Assembly (NCBI RefSeq): GCF_003205495.1 | Contig: NZ_QJRX01000008.1 | Coordinates: 1-64,000, forward strand | Direction: 5' to 3' | Length of the DNA: 64,000 nucleotides | Origin: Aquipseudomonas alcaligenes | GTDB lineage: Bacteria > Pseudomonadota > Gammaproteobacteria > Pseudomonadales > Pseudomonadaceae | Shown: in pieces, positions 46,626 through 55,475 of the stretch | Position numbering within the stretch: the stretch's first letter is position 1 | Layout: each line of letters starts with the position of its first letter | Notes under the pieces: model-generated | What the model was told of the DNA's origin: nothing | Seen by the model: only the letters and a program-made list of their open reading frames with translations | Databases searched by the model: none | Translations under genes and position numbers: made by a program

Positions 46626-47879
46626 ATGAGCATGAAACGACGTGCATTGTTGCTGGGCGGGCTGGGGGCCGCCGGCGGGCTGCTGGCGGCCGCCTGGCTG
46701 CGCCCGGGAGATCGCGGGCAGCCGCACGACGCCTACTTCCAGGCGCTCAACCGCGAGCTGCAGGCCAACGGGCCGATGCGCCCGGTGCTGCTGATCGACC
46801 TCGACCGGCTCGACCACAACATCGAGGTGGTGCGCCAGTTCCTCGCCCGCAGCGGCAAGCAGCTGCGCCTGGTGGAGAAGTCGCTGCCGTCCCCCGAGCT
46901 GCTGCGCTACCTTGGCGAGCGCCTCGGCACGCAGCGCCTGATGTCCTTCCACCAGCCCTTCCTCAACCACGATGCGCGGCTGTTTCCCGAGGCCGACATC
47001 CTGCTCGGCAAGCCCCTGCCGGTGCGCTCCGCGCAGCTGTTCTACCAGCAGCACCGCGGCCCCTTCGACCCGGCGCGCCTGCAGCAGTACCTGGCGCTGG
47101 CCCGGGGGCTGGGCACGCGGCTGCGCATCAACATCGAGCTGGATGTCGGCCTGCATCGCGGCGGGGTGGGCGAGGCGCAGGCGCTGGCGCCGCTGCTGCA
47201 GCTGATCGCGGACCATCCGCAGCACCTGCAGTTCGCCGGCTTCATGGGCTACGACCCCTTCGTCGGGATGAACCTGCCGGCGCTGCTCGGCACCCCGGAC
47301 GAGCTGCTGGCCAAGGTCATGGCGCGCTACCAGGGCTGCGTGGACTTCACCCGCCAGCGCTTCCCCGCGCTGTGGCGCGAGGGCCTGACCCTGAACACCG
47401 CCGGCAGCCCCAGCTACCGTGCCCACGAGCAGGAGACCCTGAGCAGCGAGGTGGCGATCGGCACCGGCCTGCTCAAGCCCAGCCACTACGACCTACCGTC
47501 GCTGGCCGAGCATGTGCCGGCGGTATACATCGCCACGCCGGTGCTGAAGAGCACCGGGGCGCTGCGCCTGCCGGCGCTGGACGAGAAGTCGCGGCTGCTG
47601 GCCTGGTGGGACGTCAACCGGCGCGAGACCTTCTTCATCTATGGCGGCAACTGGCAGGCCGACTTCGCCTCGCCGGCCGGGCTGCAGCTGAGCGGCCTGT
47701 ACGGGCGCAGTTCGAACCAGGAGCTGCTCAACGCCTCGCCGGCGGCGGGGCTGCGGGTGGACGACCAGGTGTTCCTGCGGCCGACCCAGAGCGAGTCGGT
47801 GCTGTTGCAGTTCGGCGACCTGCTGGCCGTGCGCGGCGGTCGGATCGTCGAGCGCTGGCCGGTCTACCAGGAAGGCTGA
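46626..47879 (+). CDS. Exported PLP enzyme of the alanine racemase/DSD1 fold
   Basis: This 417-aa protein begins with MKRRALLLGGLGAAGG, a twin-arginine-like export signal. The mature part starts with RPVLLIDLDRLDHNIEVVRQFLA and LRLVEKSLPSPELLRYLG, matching the fold-type III PLP barrel with Lys85 as the likely Schiff-base lysine. IELDVGLHRGGVG fits the following barrel strands, and the C terminus has HYDLPSL and QSESVLLQFGDL. Relatives are D-threonine aldolases, D-serine dehydratases and racemases; the reaction cannot be assigned. ATG 46632 is an alternative start. It is last in the cytochrome-flavoprotein-PLP operon and nearly touches a convergent araC gene. Confidence 0.8.
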   Translation: MSMKRRALLLGGLGAAGGLLAAAWLRPGDRGQPHDAYFQALNRELQANGPMRPVLLIDLDRLDHNIEVVRQFLARSGKQLRLVEKSLPSPELLRYLGERLGTQRLMSFHQPFLNHDARLFPEADILLGKPLPVRSAQLFYQQHRGPFDPARLQQYLALARGLGTRLRINIELDVGLHRGGVGEAQALAPLLQLIADHPQHLQFAGFMGYDPFVGMNLPALLGTPDELLAKVMARYQGCVDFTRQRFPALWREGLTLNTAGSPSYRAHEQETLSSEVAIGTGLLKPSHYDLPSLAEHVPAVYIATPVLKSTGALRLPALDEKSRLLAWWDVNRRETFFIYGGNWQADFASPAGLQLSGLYGRSSNQELLNASPAAGLRVDDQVFLRPTQSESVLLQFGDLLAVRGGRIVERWPVYQEG

Positions 47880-47907
47880 AGCCCGTGCCGGCCAAGGCGA
47901 GCCGGTG

Positions 47908-48945
47908 CTAGGGCTCCTGGGCGATGCGCTGCTTCGCCGTGCGCGGCGTGACCCCGGTCCAGCGCTTGAAGGCGCGGCGGAAGTTGCGCACGTCGCTGAA
48001 GCCGGTGGCGCAGGCCACGTCGATCAGGCGGTTGTCGCGCTGGCCGAGCAGCTGCAGGGCGCGGGTGCGGCGCAGCTCGTCGACGATGCCGGAGTAGCTC
48101 AGGCCGGCCTCGCCGATGCGCCGGCGCAGGGTGCGCTCGCTCAGGTTCAGCTGGCGCGCCAGCTGGCCCAGCGCCGGCGGTTCACCGAGGTTCTTGCGCA
48201 CCTCGCGCTCGATGGTCTCGACCAGGTCGCTCAGGCCCTGGTCGTGGCGGATGGTCTCGTCCAGCAGCAGGCAGGCCTCGGCCACCACGTAGTCGTCGCG
48301 GGTCGGTAGCAGCAGCTCCAGCCAGGCGAGCGGGAACTGCATCAGGTTGTGCTCGCCGGAAAAGCGCAGCGGGCAGCGGAACAGCTCGGCATAGCGCTGC
48401 GCGTGCGCCGGCCTGGGGTACTGCACCTCGATGCGGCTGGCGACCAGGTCCTGCCCGGCGAGGAAGCGCACGATGGCCAGGCTGCTGGAGAAGGCCTCCT
48501 CCAGGTAGAACACCGCCACTTCCGGGTCGAAGAAGCGCGGCGTGGCATGCACCAGTACCTGGTCGCCGGCGATCTCCATGCGGTAGTCGAGCAGGCTGCC
48601 GATGTGCCACTGGTAGCGCAGCGCCAGCTGCAGGGCCATGCCCAGGTCCGCACAGGCCAGCATGGCCAGGCCGACCAGGCCCCAGGACACCGGGGTCTGC
48701 CGGCTGCCGACGGTCAGGCCCAGGCCGCCGTCGTCCAGCAGCTGCTGGGCGCGCCGCACCAGCTGGTAGCTCTGGCGGAAGGACAGGCGATAGTCCGGCC
48801 GCTTCAGGTCGTCCGGGGCGAAGCCCAGCCCGCGGCACAGCAGCGCCGGGTCATGCCCGCAGGCGCGTGCGTGCTGCAGCAGGAAGCGGGAAATCTGCGG
48901 CGGTGCCGAGGCCTCCGAATAGCGCGGATCGACTATGGGTTTCAC
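47908..48945 (-). CDS. AraC-family transcriptional regulator
   Basis: This 345-aa protein has an N-terminal effector domain of the Arabinose_bd type (about residues 20-210, with GLGLTVGSRQTPVSWGLVGLAMLACADLG). The C-terminal double helix-turn-helix is at about 235-335 (LGQLARQLNLSERTLRRRI, then ATGFSDVRNFRRAFKRWTGVTPR). The start is a GTG. It is convergent with the periplasmic redox operon, 28 bases away, and divergent from the chemoreceptor. Control of either is plausible but unproven. OruR/ArgR-like and other pseudomonad AraC proteins share this layout. Confidence 0.88.
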   Translation of the reverse strand: MKPIVDPRYSEASAPPQISRFLLQHARACGHDPALLCRGLGFAPDDLKRPDYRLSFRQSYQLVRRAQQLLDDGGLGLTVGSRQTPVSWGLVGLAMLACADLGMALQLALRYQWHIGSLLDYRMEIAGDQVLVHATPRFFDPEVAVFYLEEAFSSSLAIVRFLAGQDLVASRIEVQYPRPAHAQRYAELFRCPLRFSGEHNLMQFPLAWLELLLPTRDDYVVAEACLLLDETIRHDQGLSDLVETIEREVRKNLGEPPALGQLARQLNLSERTLRRRIGEAGLSYSGIVDELRRTRALQLLGQRDNRLIDVACATGFSDVRNFRRAFKRWTGVTPRTAKQRIAQEP

Positions 48946-49069
48946 CCTGCATTCCCCCCCTGCGGTAGTCGACGGGCAGTGTGCCGCAAATGCCTGGCGG
49001 GCGATGTGATAGCGCGAGCGATGAGAGGCAATGCCAGGCGAGGGTAGAAGACTGCGGGCGCGACAGGCT

Positions 49070-49093
49070 TATACAAAATCTATTCCTTGTATA
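49070..49093. promoter_or_regulatory. AT-rich inverted repeat between araC and chemoreceptor genes
   Basis: TATACAA (49070-49076) and TTGTATA (49087-49093) form a 7-bp inverted repeat with a 10-bp centre, in an AT-rich patch unlike the surrounding GC-rich DNA. An overlapping TTCCT/AGGAA pair lies at its right arm. It could be an operator or promoter for either divergent gene. No protein can be assigned. Confidence 0.35.
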
Positions 49094-49178
49094 GGAAAAA
49101 TCAAAAACATGTACACCGCAATGATGACGCTATGACATCAAATTGACGTCGTTTTTCCATCTGCCCCCGGAGTTCATC

Positions 49179-50816
49179 ATGCGCACGCCCATGAGCATTG
49201 CCCTGCGTCTCAGCCTGGGCTTCGGCCTGATCCTGTCCCTCATGCTGCTGATCAGCCTGATCGGCGTTCAGCGAGTCGGCTTTATTGATGCCACGCTGAC
49301 CGACGTCAGTGAGGATGCCGCGCTGAAGCAGCGCTATGCCATCAACTTCCGCGGTAGCGTGCATGACCGCGCCATCGCCATTCGCGATGCGGTGCTGGTG
49401 GATGACGAGCAGGCATTGCAGGCCCATCTGCGCGACATCGAGCGCCTGGCCGGCTTCTATGCCGAGTCCGCTGCCCCGATGAGTGCGCTGGTGGCCGATA
49501 CGGGCGCCTCTGCCCAGGAGCGGCGCCTGCTGGAGCAGATCAACGAGATCGAGCGAAGCACCCTGGCCCTGACTGGCCAGCTGATCGTCGAACGCCAGGG
49601 CGGTGAGCGCGAGCGTGCCGTGCGCCTGCTGCTGGATGAGGTCTCCCCCGCCTACAGCGAATGGCTCAGGCGCATCAATGCCTTCATCGACTTCCAGGAG
49701 GCGATCGTCAACCAGAAGGTCGGCGCCGTGCGTGAGGCCGCCACCGGCTTCAAGTGGCTGATCCTGCTGGCGACGCTGATCAGTGCCGTGCTCAGTGTGG
49801 TCATCTCGCTGGTGATCATCCGCCAGCTGAAGTCCACCCTGGGTGCCGAGCCCTATCAGGTGGCCGAGGCGATCCGCAACCTGGCGGCGGGGCAGCTGCA
49901 GCAGAAGCTGGACACCCGCTACCCGGACAGCGTGATGGGGGCCCTGCATGGCAGCCTGGGCAACCTGGCGCAAACCATAGTGCAGGTGCGCAGCGCCTCC
50001 GAGCAGCTGGCGGCGGCTGCCGCGCAGCTGCAGCAGACCGCCGACAGCAACCAGGAGCAGATTCGCCTGCAGTCCGACGAGGCGCAGCAGATGGCCGCCG
50101 CCGTCAACCAGATGGCGGCCACCGTCAGCGAGGTCGCGAACTATGCCGGCACTGCCGCCGCGGCCACGCGCAATGCCGACAGCGAGGCCGACCAGGGGGA
50201 CCGCCTGGTCAAGGACAGCGCCGGCGGCATCCAGCACCTGGCGCAAACCCTGGAGAACGCGGCCGTCACGGTGCAGCAGGTATCCCACGACAGCGCCGAC
50301 ATCGAAACCATCATCGAGGTGATCAATTCCATCGCCGAGCAGACCAATCTGCTGGCGCTCAATGCGGCCATCGAGGCGGCCCGCGCCGGCGAGCATGGCC
50401 GTGGTTTCGCCGTGGTGGCCGACGAGGTGCGTTCCCTAGCGAGCCGTACCCAGGAATCGACCCGCGAGATTCGCGAGATGATCGGCAAGCTGCAGGATGG
50501 CGCCGGCAAGGCCGCCGCGGTGATGCATGCCAGTCGGGATCTGGCCCGGCAGACGGTGGAGCAGACCAGCCAGGCCGAGAACGCGCTGGCCAGGATTCGC
50601 CAGGAGGTCAGCGCGATCAACAGCATGAACGCGCAGATCGCCAGCGCCTCGGAGCAGCAGAGCCAGGCGGCCGAGGAGGTGAGCCAGAATATCAGCCGTA
50701 TCCACCTGGCGACTCGGCAAACGGCGGTCGGTTCGGAGCAGGTGGCGGCGGCCAGCCGGGAGCTGGCGGGGCTGGCCACCCAGCTGAGCAGCCGCGTGAG
50801 CTTCTTCCAGGCGTGA
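49179..50816 (+). CDS. Methyl-accepting chemotaxis protein
   Basis: This 545-aa chemoreceptor has a first membrane helix (about 6-28) and a periplasmic four-helix-bundle sensor (about 30-190). A second membrane helix (about 192-213) leads to a short HAMP-like stretch and a long cytoplasmic coiled coil. The hairpin tip has the conserved [19 protein letters not shown] and [19 protein letters not shown], which bind CheA and CheW. The ATG at 49179 with GGAG six bases upstream is preferred over a TTG at 49143. The sensor type and ligand are not evident, and no CheR/CheB-docking pentapeptide is seen at the C terminus. Confidence 0.93.
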   Translation: MRTPMSIALRLSLGFGLILSLMLLISLIGVQRVGFIDATLTDVSEDAALKQRYAINFRGSVHDRAIAIRDAVLVDDEQALQAHLRDIERLAGFYAESAAPMSALVADTGASAQERRLLEQINEIERSTLALTGQLIVERQGGERERAVRLLLDEVSPAYSEWLRRINAFIDFQEAIVNQKVGAVREAATGFKWLILLATLISAVLSVVISLVIIRQLKSTLGAEPYQVAEAIRNLAAGQLQQKLDTRYPDSVMGALHGSLGNLAQTIVQVRSASEQLAAAAAQLQQTADSNQEQIRLQSDEAQQMAAAVNQMAATVSEVANYAGTAAAATRNADSEADQGDRLVKDSAGGIQHLAQTLENAAVTVQQVSHDSADIETIIEVINSIAEQTNLLALNAAIEAARAGEHGRGFAVVADEVRSLASRTQESTREIREMIGKLQDGAGKAAAVMHASRDLARQTVEQTSQAENALARIRQEVSAINSMNAQIASASEQQSQAAEEVSQNISRIHLATRQTAVGSEQVAAASRELAGLATQLSSRVSFFQA

Positions 50817-50931
50817 CGGGGCCGTGATCGGTCCGCGCTAGTGACGCGCCACCGCGAAACCCGCAGAATGCCGTTTTCGCCCCGTCGCCAGGCGGGGGCT
50901 TCTTCGGGTCTGTCGGGTCTTGTGCTAAATC

Positions 50932-51816
50932 ATGCGAATGCGGCTGTTGTTGCTGGGAGGGGGTAATGCCCTGGGTCAGGCGCTGGTGCGCCAGGGTGCC
51001 GAGGAGGACATCGGCTTCCTCGCCCCGCGCCCGCCGGAAGGTGGCTGGGATGTCGCCAGCCTCACCCAGCTGCTCGACGAGACCCGCCCGGACGCGCTGA
51101 TCAATCTGGCCTATTACCACGACTGGTTCCAGGCCGAGGGCTGCGATGCGGCGCGTTTCGCCCAGCAGGAGCGCGCCGTGGAGCGCCTCGCCGAGCTGTG
51201 CCAGCACCACAACATCCTGCTCCTGCAGCCCTCCAGCTACCGGGTGTTCGATGGCGCGCGCGCCACCGCCTACAGCGAGAAGGACGAGCCGGTGCCGCTG
51301 GGCCAGCGCGGCCAGGCCCTGCTGCGCATCGAGCAGAGCGTGCGCGCCACCTGCCCGCGGCATGTGCTGCTGCGCTTCGGCTGGTTGCTGGACGACAGCG
51401 CCGATGGCCTGCTCGGCCGTTTCCTGAAGCGTGCCGCGGAGGACCAGGAACTGCTGATGGCCGACGACCGCCGTGGCAACCCGACCCTGGTGGACGACGC
51501 CGCGCGGGTCATCCTCGCCGTGCTCAAGCAGCTGGACTGCCAGAGCCCGCTCTGGGGCATCTATCACTACGGCGCCCACGAGGCCACCACGCCGCTGGCC
51601 CTGGGCCAGGCGCTGCTCGGCGAGGCGCGCACGCGCCACCCGCTGCGGGTCCAGGAGATCACCCCCCAGGCCCATGCCGCGCGCCCCGATGCGGCCGAGG
51701 AGCCGCAGCACGCGGTGCTGGCCTGCAAGAAGATCCTGCACACCTTCGGCATCAAGCCCAGGGCCTGGCGCGCCGGCCTGCCGGCGCTGCTGGACCGTTA
51801 CTACCGTCACGCCTGA
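50932..51816 (+). CDS. RmlD-like NAD(P)-fold protein lacking catalytic Tyr/Lys
   Basis: This 294-aa protein resembles dTDP-4-dehydrorhamnose reductase (RmlD) and related SDR proteins: LLLLGGGNALGQAL as dinucleotide loop, then RPDALINLAYYHDW, SSYRVFDG and RGNPTLVDDAARVI. Where RmlD has YGxxK, the aligned segment PLGQRGQALLRIE has Arg126 and Leu130, so the catalytic dyad is absent. It is probably not a classical reductase and may be regulatory, structural or a divergent enzyme. It lies 7 bases upstream of an intact epimerase, suggesting they act together. ATG 50938 is an alternative start. Confidence 0.78.
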   Translation: MRMRLLLLGGGNALGQALVRQGAEEDIGFLAPRPPEGGWDVASLTQLLDETRPDALINLAYYHDWFQAEGCDAARFAQQERAVERLAELCQHHNILLLQPSSYRVFDGARATAYSEKDEPVPLGQRGQALLRIEQSVRATCPRHVLLRFGWLLDDSADGLLGRFLKRAAEDQELLMADDRRGNPTLVDDAARVILAVLKQLDCQSPLWGIYHYGAHEATTPLALGQALLGEARTRHPLRVQEITPQAHAARPDAAEEPQHAVLACKKILHTFGIKPRAWRAGLPALLDRYYRHA

Positions 51817-51823
51817 GGCCCGT

Positions 51824-52753
51824 ATGTCCGACTCCCTGATCCTCATCACCGGCGGCGCCGGCTTCATCGGCTCGCACCTGTGCGATGCCCTGCTGGCCGC
51901 CGGCCACCGGGTGCGCGTGCTGGACAACCTGTCCACCGGCAAGCGCAGCAACCTGCCGCTGCACGATGCCCGCGTCGAACTGATCGAGGGCGACGTCGCC
52001 GACGCCGCACTGGTGCGCCGCGCCGTGGCCGGCTGCGCGGCGGTGGCGCACCTGGCGGCGGTGGCCTCGGTGCAGGCCTCGGTGGACGACCCGGTGGCCA
52101 CCCACCAGAGCAACTTCATCGGCACCCTGAATGTCTGTGAAGCCATGCGCGAGGCCGGCGTGCGCCGCGTGCTGTTCGCCTCCAGCGCCGCCATCTACGG
52201 CAACAACGGCGAAGGCGTTGCGGTCACCGAGGACACCGCCAAGGCACCGCTCACGCCCTACGCCGCGGACAAGCTGGCCAGCGAGCACTACCTGGATTTC
52301 TACCGCCGCCAGCATGGCCTGGAGCCGGCGATCTTCCGCTTCTTCAACATCTTCGGCCCGCGCCAGGACCCGTCCTCGCCCTATTCCGGGGTGATCAGCA
52401 TCTTCACCGAGCGGGCCCTGAAGGGCGCGCCGATCACGGTGTTCGGCGACGGCGAGCAGACCCGCGACTTCTTCTACGTGGCCGACCTGGTGCCGCTGCT
52501 GGTGCAGGGCCTGACCCGCGCCGAGGTGGTGGGCGAGGCGGTGAACGTCGGCCATGCCCAGTCGATCAGCCTCAACCAGCTGCTGGCGGCCATCGGTGAG
52601 GTGCTCGGCCAGCTGCCGCCGGTGCGCCATGCCGAAGCCCGCCCCGGCGACATCCGCCATTCGCGGGCGGACAACCGCCTGCTGCGCCAGCGCTACCAGC
52701 TGGCGCCGGCCACCCCGCTGCGCGACGGCCTGGCCCGCCTGCTCGGCCGCTGA
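51824..52753 (+). CDS. NAD-dependent NDP-sugar epimerase/dehydratase
   Basis: This 309-aa extended SDR has the NAD loop GGAGFIG (residues 10-16) and the catalytic SSA...Y146-x3-K150 (FASSAAIYG, then TPYAADK). FNIFGPRQDPSSPYSGV is the nucleotide-sugar region. It should epimerise or dehydrate a nucleotide-activated sugar in the cytoplasm, perhaps UDP-glucose, UDP-galactose or an N-acetyl form. The exact substrate is not readable. It begins 7 bases after the RmlD-like gene and is convergent with an acyltransferase 4 bases after its stop. Confidence 0.87.
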   Translation: MSDSLILITGGAGFIGSHLCDALLAAGHRVRVLDNLSTGKRSNLPLHDARVELIEGDVADAALVRRAVAGCAAVAHLAAVASVQASVDDPVATHQSNFIGTLNVCEAMREAGVRRVLFASSAAIYGNNGEGVAVTEDTAKAPLTPYAADKLASEHYLDFYRRQHGLEPAIFRFFNIFGPRQDPSSPYSGVISIFTERALKGAPITVFGDGEQTRDFFYVADLVPLLVQGLTRAEVVGEAVNVGHAQSISLNQLLAAIGEVLGQLPPVRHAEARPGDIRHSRADNRLLRQRYQLAPATPLRDGLARLLGR

Positions 52754-52757
52754 GGCC

Positions 52758-53657
52758 TCACAGCTCGCGGCGCAGCTCGGCGATGCGCGCGTCCTTGTCC
52801 TGCCACAGCGCGCTGACCCAGGCCTGCACGTACTGGCGGAACTGCGGGTCGCCCTCGTAATCGCCGGCCCACAGCTGGGCATCCAGCTCGCGGGTGCGGA
52901 TATCCATGATCACCCGCGGCACCTGGCCGCTGATCAGCGCCCAGAACCCCGGCGCCTGGCCGCCGGGGTAGACCAGGGTGACGTCGAGCAGGGCGTCCAG
53001 CTGCGGGCCGAGGGTGGCCAGGGTGAAGGCCACGCCGCCGGCCTTGGGCTTGAGCAGGTGCTGGTAGGGCGAGCCCTGCTGGGCCTGCTTGGCCGCGGTG
53101 AAGCGGGTGCCCTCCAGGTAGTTGACCACGGTCACCGGCAGGTCCTTGAAGCGCTCGCAGGCACGCCGGGTGATCTCCAGGTCCTTGCCGGCCATCTCCG
53201 GGTGGCGCGCCAGGTAGGCCTTGGAGTAGCGCTTCATGAAGGGGTAGTCGAGGGCCCAGAAGGCCAGGCCGAGGAAGGGCACCCAGATCAGCTCTTGCTT
53301 GAGGAAGAACTTGAAGTAGGGCGTCTTGCGGTTGAAGGCCTGGACCAGTGCGGGGATGTCGACCCAGGACTGGTGGTTGCTCACCACCAGGTAGGAGCGG
53401 TCGCGGCGCAGCCCCTCGCCGCCGCGGATGTCCCAGACGGTCGGGGTGAGGCTGGCGAAGATCAGCTTGTCGATCTCCGCCCAGGTCTCCGCCACCCACA
53501 TCACCCCGCGCGAGAACAGGGCACGCAGGCGCCGGTTGGGCGCCGCCAGCTTGAGCAGGGCGATCAGCAGCAGCGGGCCGATCAGGACCAGGGTGTTGAG
53601 CAGCAGCAGGAGCAGGACACTGAGGGCGGTAAGCGAGCGGCGCATGAGGTCTTCCAT
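52758..53657 (-). CDS. Membrane acyltransferase, PlsC/YihG-like
   Basis: This 299-aa protein has an N-terminal hydrophobic helix (about residues 9-36). The glycerolphosphate acyltransferase blocks are NHQSWVD (HX4D, His95 and Asp100) and EGTRF (182-186), with a Pro-containing block after YPGG. It matches the inner-membrane lysophosphatidate-acyltransferase-like group of E. coli YihG, which alters phospholipid acyl composition. A start at Met5 (MRRSLTAL) is also possible. A TATCAT element lies upstream on its strand. Confidence 0.85.
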   Translation of the reverse strand: MEDLMRRSLTALSVLLLLLLNTLVLIGPLLLIALLKLAAPNRRLRALFSRGVMWVAETWAEIDKLIFASLTPTVWDIRGGEGLRRDRSYLVVSNHQSWVDIPALVQAFNRKTPYFKFFLKQELIWVPFLGLAFWALDYPFMKRYSKAYLARHPEMAGKDLEITRRACERFKDLPVTVVNYLEGTRFTAAKQAQQGSPYQHLLKPKAGGVAFTLATLGPQLDALLDVTLVYPGGQAPGFWALISGQVPRVIMDIRTRELDAQLWAGDYEGDPQFRQYVQAWVSALWQDKDARIAELRREL

Positions 53658-53716
53658 GGGTTGGGCTGCGGCGATGATAGCCGGCGCCGCCTCTGTCGCG
53701 AATGCTCGGCGCAGCC

Positions 53717-53722
53717 TAGAAT
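53717..53722 (+). promoter_or_regulatory. -10 element for HD-GYP gene
   Basis: TAGAAT lies 79 bases before the GTG start of the HD-GYP gene, in the 144-base gap divergent from the acyltransferase. The -35 region is poor, so this is only a candidate. Confidence 0.35.
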
Positions 53723-53801
53723 TCCCCGTGATAGCAATGTGCCCTGATTTGGCGCCGGGGGTCCGCGCCAGGCACAGGCTGCCGATTTGCGGTCATCCAC
53801 T

Positions 53802-55049
53802 GTGCTGAAACGTATCGCCGTTGCCGAGCTGTGCCTCGGCATGTACATCCACGAGTTCTGCGGTTCATGGATGGACCACCCGTTCTGGAAGGGGCGCTTC
53901 CTGCTCGACAGCGAGCGCGACCTGCAGCGCATCCGCGACACCAACATCCACGAGGTGTGGATCGACGTCAGCAAGGGCAAGGACGTGGCGCCGGGCCACG
54001 CCAGCCGCTCGGTCGAGGAGGTCGAGGCGGAGACCGAGGCGCAACTGCTGGCGGCGGCCGAGGCCAGCCCGACACCGGCGCGGGCCAGCCTGGAGGCGGA
54101 AGTGCAGCGTGCCCGCCAGCTGTGCGCGCGCTCCAAGCAGGCCATAGTCGAGATGTTCCGCGACGCGCGCATGGGCCAGGCCATCGAGCTGGAACATGCG
54201 GCCGAGCTGGTCGAGGAAATCTCCGCCTCGGTGCTGCGCCATCCCAATGCGCTGATCAGCCTGGCCCGGCTGAAGACCAGCGACGAATACACCTACATGC
54301 ACTCGGTGGCGGTGTGCGCCCTGATGATCGCCCTCAGCCGCCAGCTCGGCCTGGGCGAGGAGCAGGTGCGCGAGGCCGGCATGGCTGGCCTGCTCCACGA
54401 CGTCGGCAAGATGGCCATTCCCGATGCCATCCTGAACAAGCCGGGCAAGCTCACCGACAGCGAATTCGGCACCATGCGCCGCCACCCCGAGGCCGGTGCC
54501 GAGCTGCTGCTGGAGAACCGCCAGGTCAGTGCCCTGGTGCTCGACGTGTGCCTGCACCACCACGAGAAGTTCGACGGCTCCGGCTACCCGCACCGCCTGG
54601 CCGGCGAGCAGATCAGCCTGTTCGCGCGCATGGGGGCGATCTGCGACGTGTACGACGCCATCACCTCGGACCGGCCCTACAAGCAGGGCTGGGACCCGGC
54701 CGAGGCGATCCGCAAGATGGCCGAGTGGCAGGGCCACTTCGACCCGCAGCTGTTCCAGGCCTTCGTCAAATCGGTGGGCATCTACCCGGTCGGCGCCCTG
54801 GTGCGCCTGGAGAGCGGCCGCCTCGGGGTGGTCATGGAGCAGCACGCCAAGTCGCTGCTCACGCCGCGGGTCAAGGTGTTCTTCTCCGCCCGTTCCAGGG
54901 TGCCGATCCCGACCGAGGTGATCGACCTGGCCAAGCTGGTCGGGCGCGACAAGATAGTCGGGCGCGAGTCGGCCGAGGAGTGGGGCTTCCGCCACATCGA
55001 GGAACTCTGGTCCGGTCTGGAAGCGCCCAGGGGCTCCTACTTCGGCTGA
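53802..55049 (+). CDS. HD-GYP domain cyclic-di-GMP phosphodiesterase
   Basis: This 415-aa protein has an N-terminal DUF3391-like domain (about residues 1-130) and a C-terminal HD-GYP domain with LLHDVGKMAIP (His199-Asp200), HHHEKFDGSGYP (GYP at 261-263) and AICDVYDAITSDRPYK. All metal-binding positions that I can check are present, so it probably hydrolyses cyclic di-GMP. The GTG at 53802 gives the family start (LKRIAVAELCLGMYIHEF), as I recall for P. aeruginosa PA4108. A TTG at 53787 would add five residues. Confidence 0.9.
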   Translation: MLKRIAVAELCLGMYIHEFCGSWMDHPFWKGRFLLDSERDLQRIRDTNIHEVWIDVSKGKDVAPGHASRSVEEVEAETEAQLLAAAEASPTPARASLEAEVQRARQLCARSKQAIVEMFRDARMGQAIELEHAAELVEEISASVLRHPNALISLARLKTSDEYTYMHSVAVCALMIALSRQLGLGEEQVREAGMAGLLHDVGKMAIPDAILNKPGKLTDSEFGTMRRHPEAGAELLLENRQVSALVLDVCLHHHEKFDGSGYPHRLAGEQISLFARMGAICDVYDAITSDRPYKQGWDPAEAIRKMAEWQGHFDPQLFQAFVKSVGIYPVGALVRLESGRLGVVMEQHAKSLLTPRVKVFFSARSRVPIPTEVIDLAKLVGRDKIVGRESAEEWGFRHIEELWSGLEAPRGSYFG

Positions 55050-55090
55050 CGCCGTACCGTTCGTCGGCAACCCGGCGGCCCCGGCCGGGT

Positions 55091-55106
55091 GCGAACGAAT
55101 GGCGAA
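55091..55106. promoter_or_regulatory. Candidate CreB box 1
   Basis: GCGAA-N6-GCGAA lies 112 bases before the small secreted protein gene. On the opposite strand this reads TTCGC-N6-TTCGC, one base per half from the cre/blr tag TTCAC-N6-TTCAC recognised by CreB and BlrA. The 11-bp period fits tandem binding of an OmpR-type regulator. Confidence 0.5.
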
Positions 55107-55217
55107 CGCCGCCTCGTCAACCTGCTCCCGTGACCCGCCGGCAGAGCGCCGGTGGGCATGGCTGGCCACCAGCGAGGAAGTCGGTGGCGCTTCTTCAGGA
55201 ACGACGAGGAACACACC

Positions 55218-55373
55218 ATGTATCAGAAACTCGCGGCCATCTGCCTGGCCCTGTCCTTCTCCCTCTCCGCCTGGGCCGCCGAGGCCGGCATCGACACGCC
55301 GCACGAGGCCGCCGGCGAGCTGCCGCCCAAACCCCACCAGCCCACCTCGCCGCACGCGCCCCGGCAGCAATAG
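55218..55373 (+). CDS. Small secreted protein of unknown function
   Basis: This 51-aa frame starts MYQKLAAICLALSFSLSAWA, a clear Sec signal peptide with likely cleavage after AWA or AEA. That leaves a mature peptide of about 28 residues rich in Pro and His (ELPPKPHQPTSPHAPRQQ). The start has a GAGGAA ribosome-binding site. It lies between two candidate CreB boxes. I do not recognise the family. The His/Pro content could suit metal binding, but that is speculation. Confidence 0.6.
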   Translation: MYQKLAAICLALSFSLSAWAAEAGIDTPHEAAGELPPKPHQPTSPHAPRQQ

Positions 55374-55377
55374 GGCT

Positions 55378-55393
55378 GCGAACGCTGGGCGAA
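55378..55393. promoter_or_regulatory. Candidate CreB box 2
   Basis: GCGAA-N6-GCGAA lies 83 bases before the HAF-repeat gene, with the same spacing as box 1. A GACAAT (55404-55409), which could be a -10, lies 10 bases downstream, where an activator overlapping the -35 would be expected. Confidence 0.5.
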
Positions 55394-55475
55394 CGTTGCG
55401 CCGGACAATGGCCCGGGCCGGTGATGCTCCCGAGGGCGTCACCGGCGTTATCCGGCAGATGAAAGGGTGACAAGG

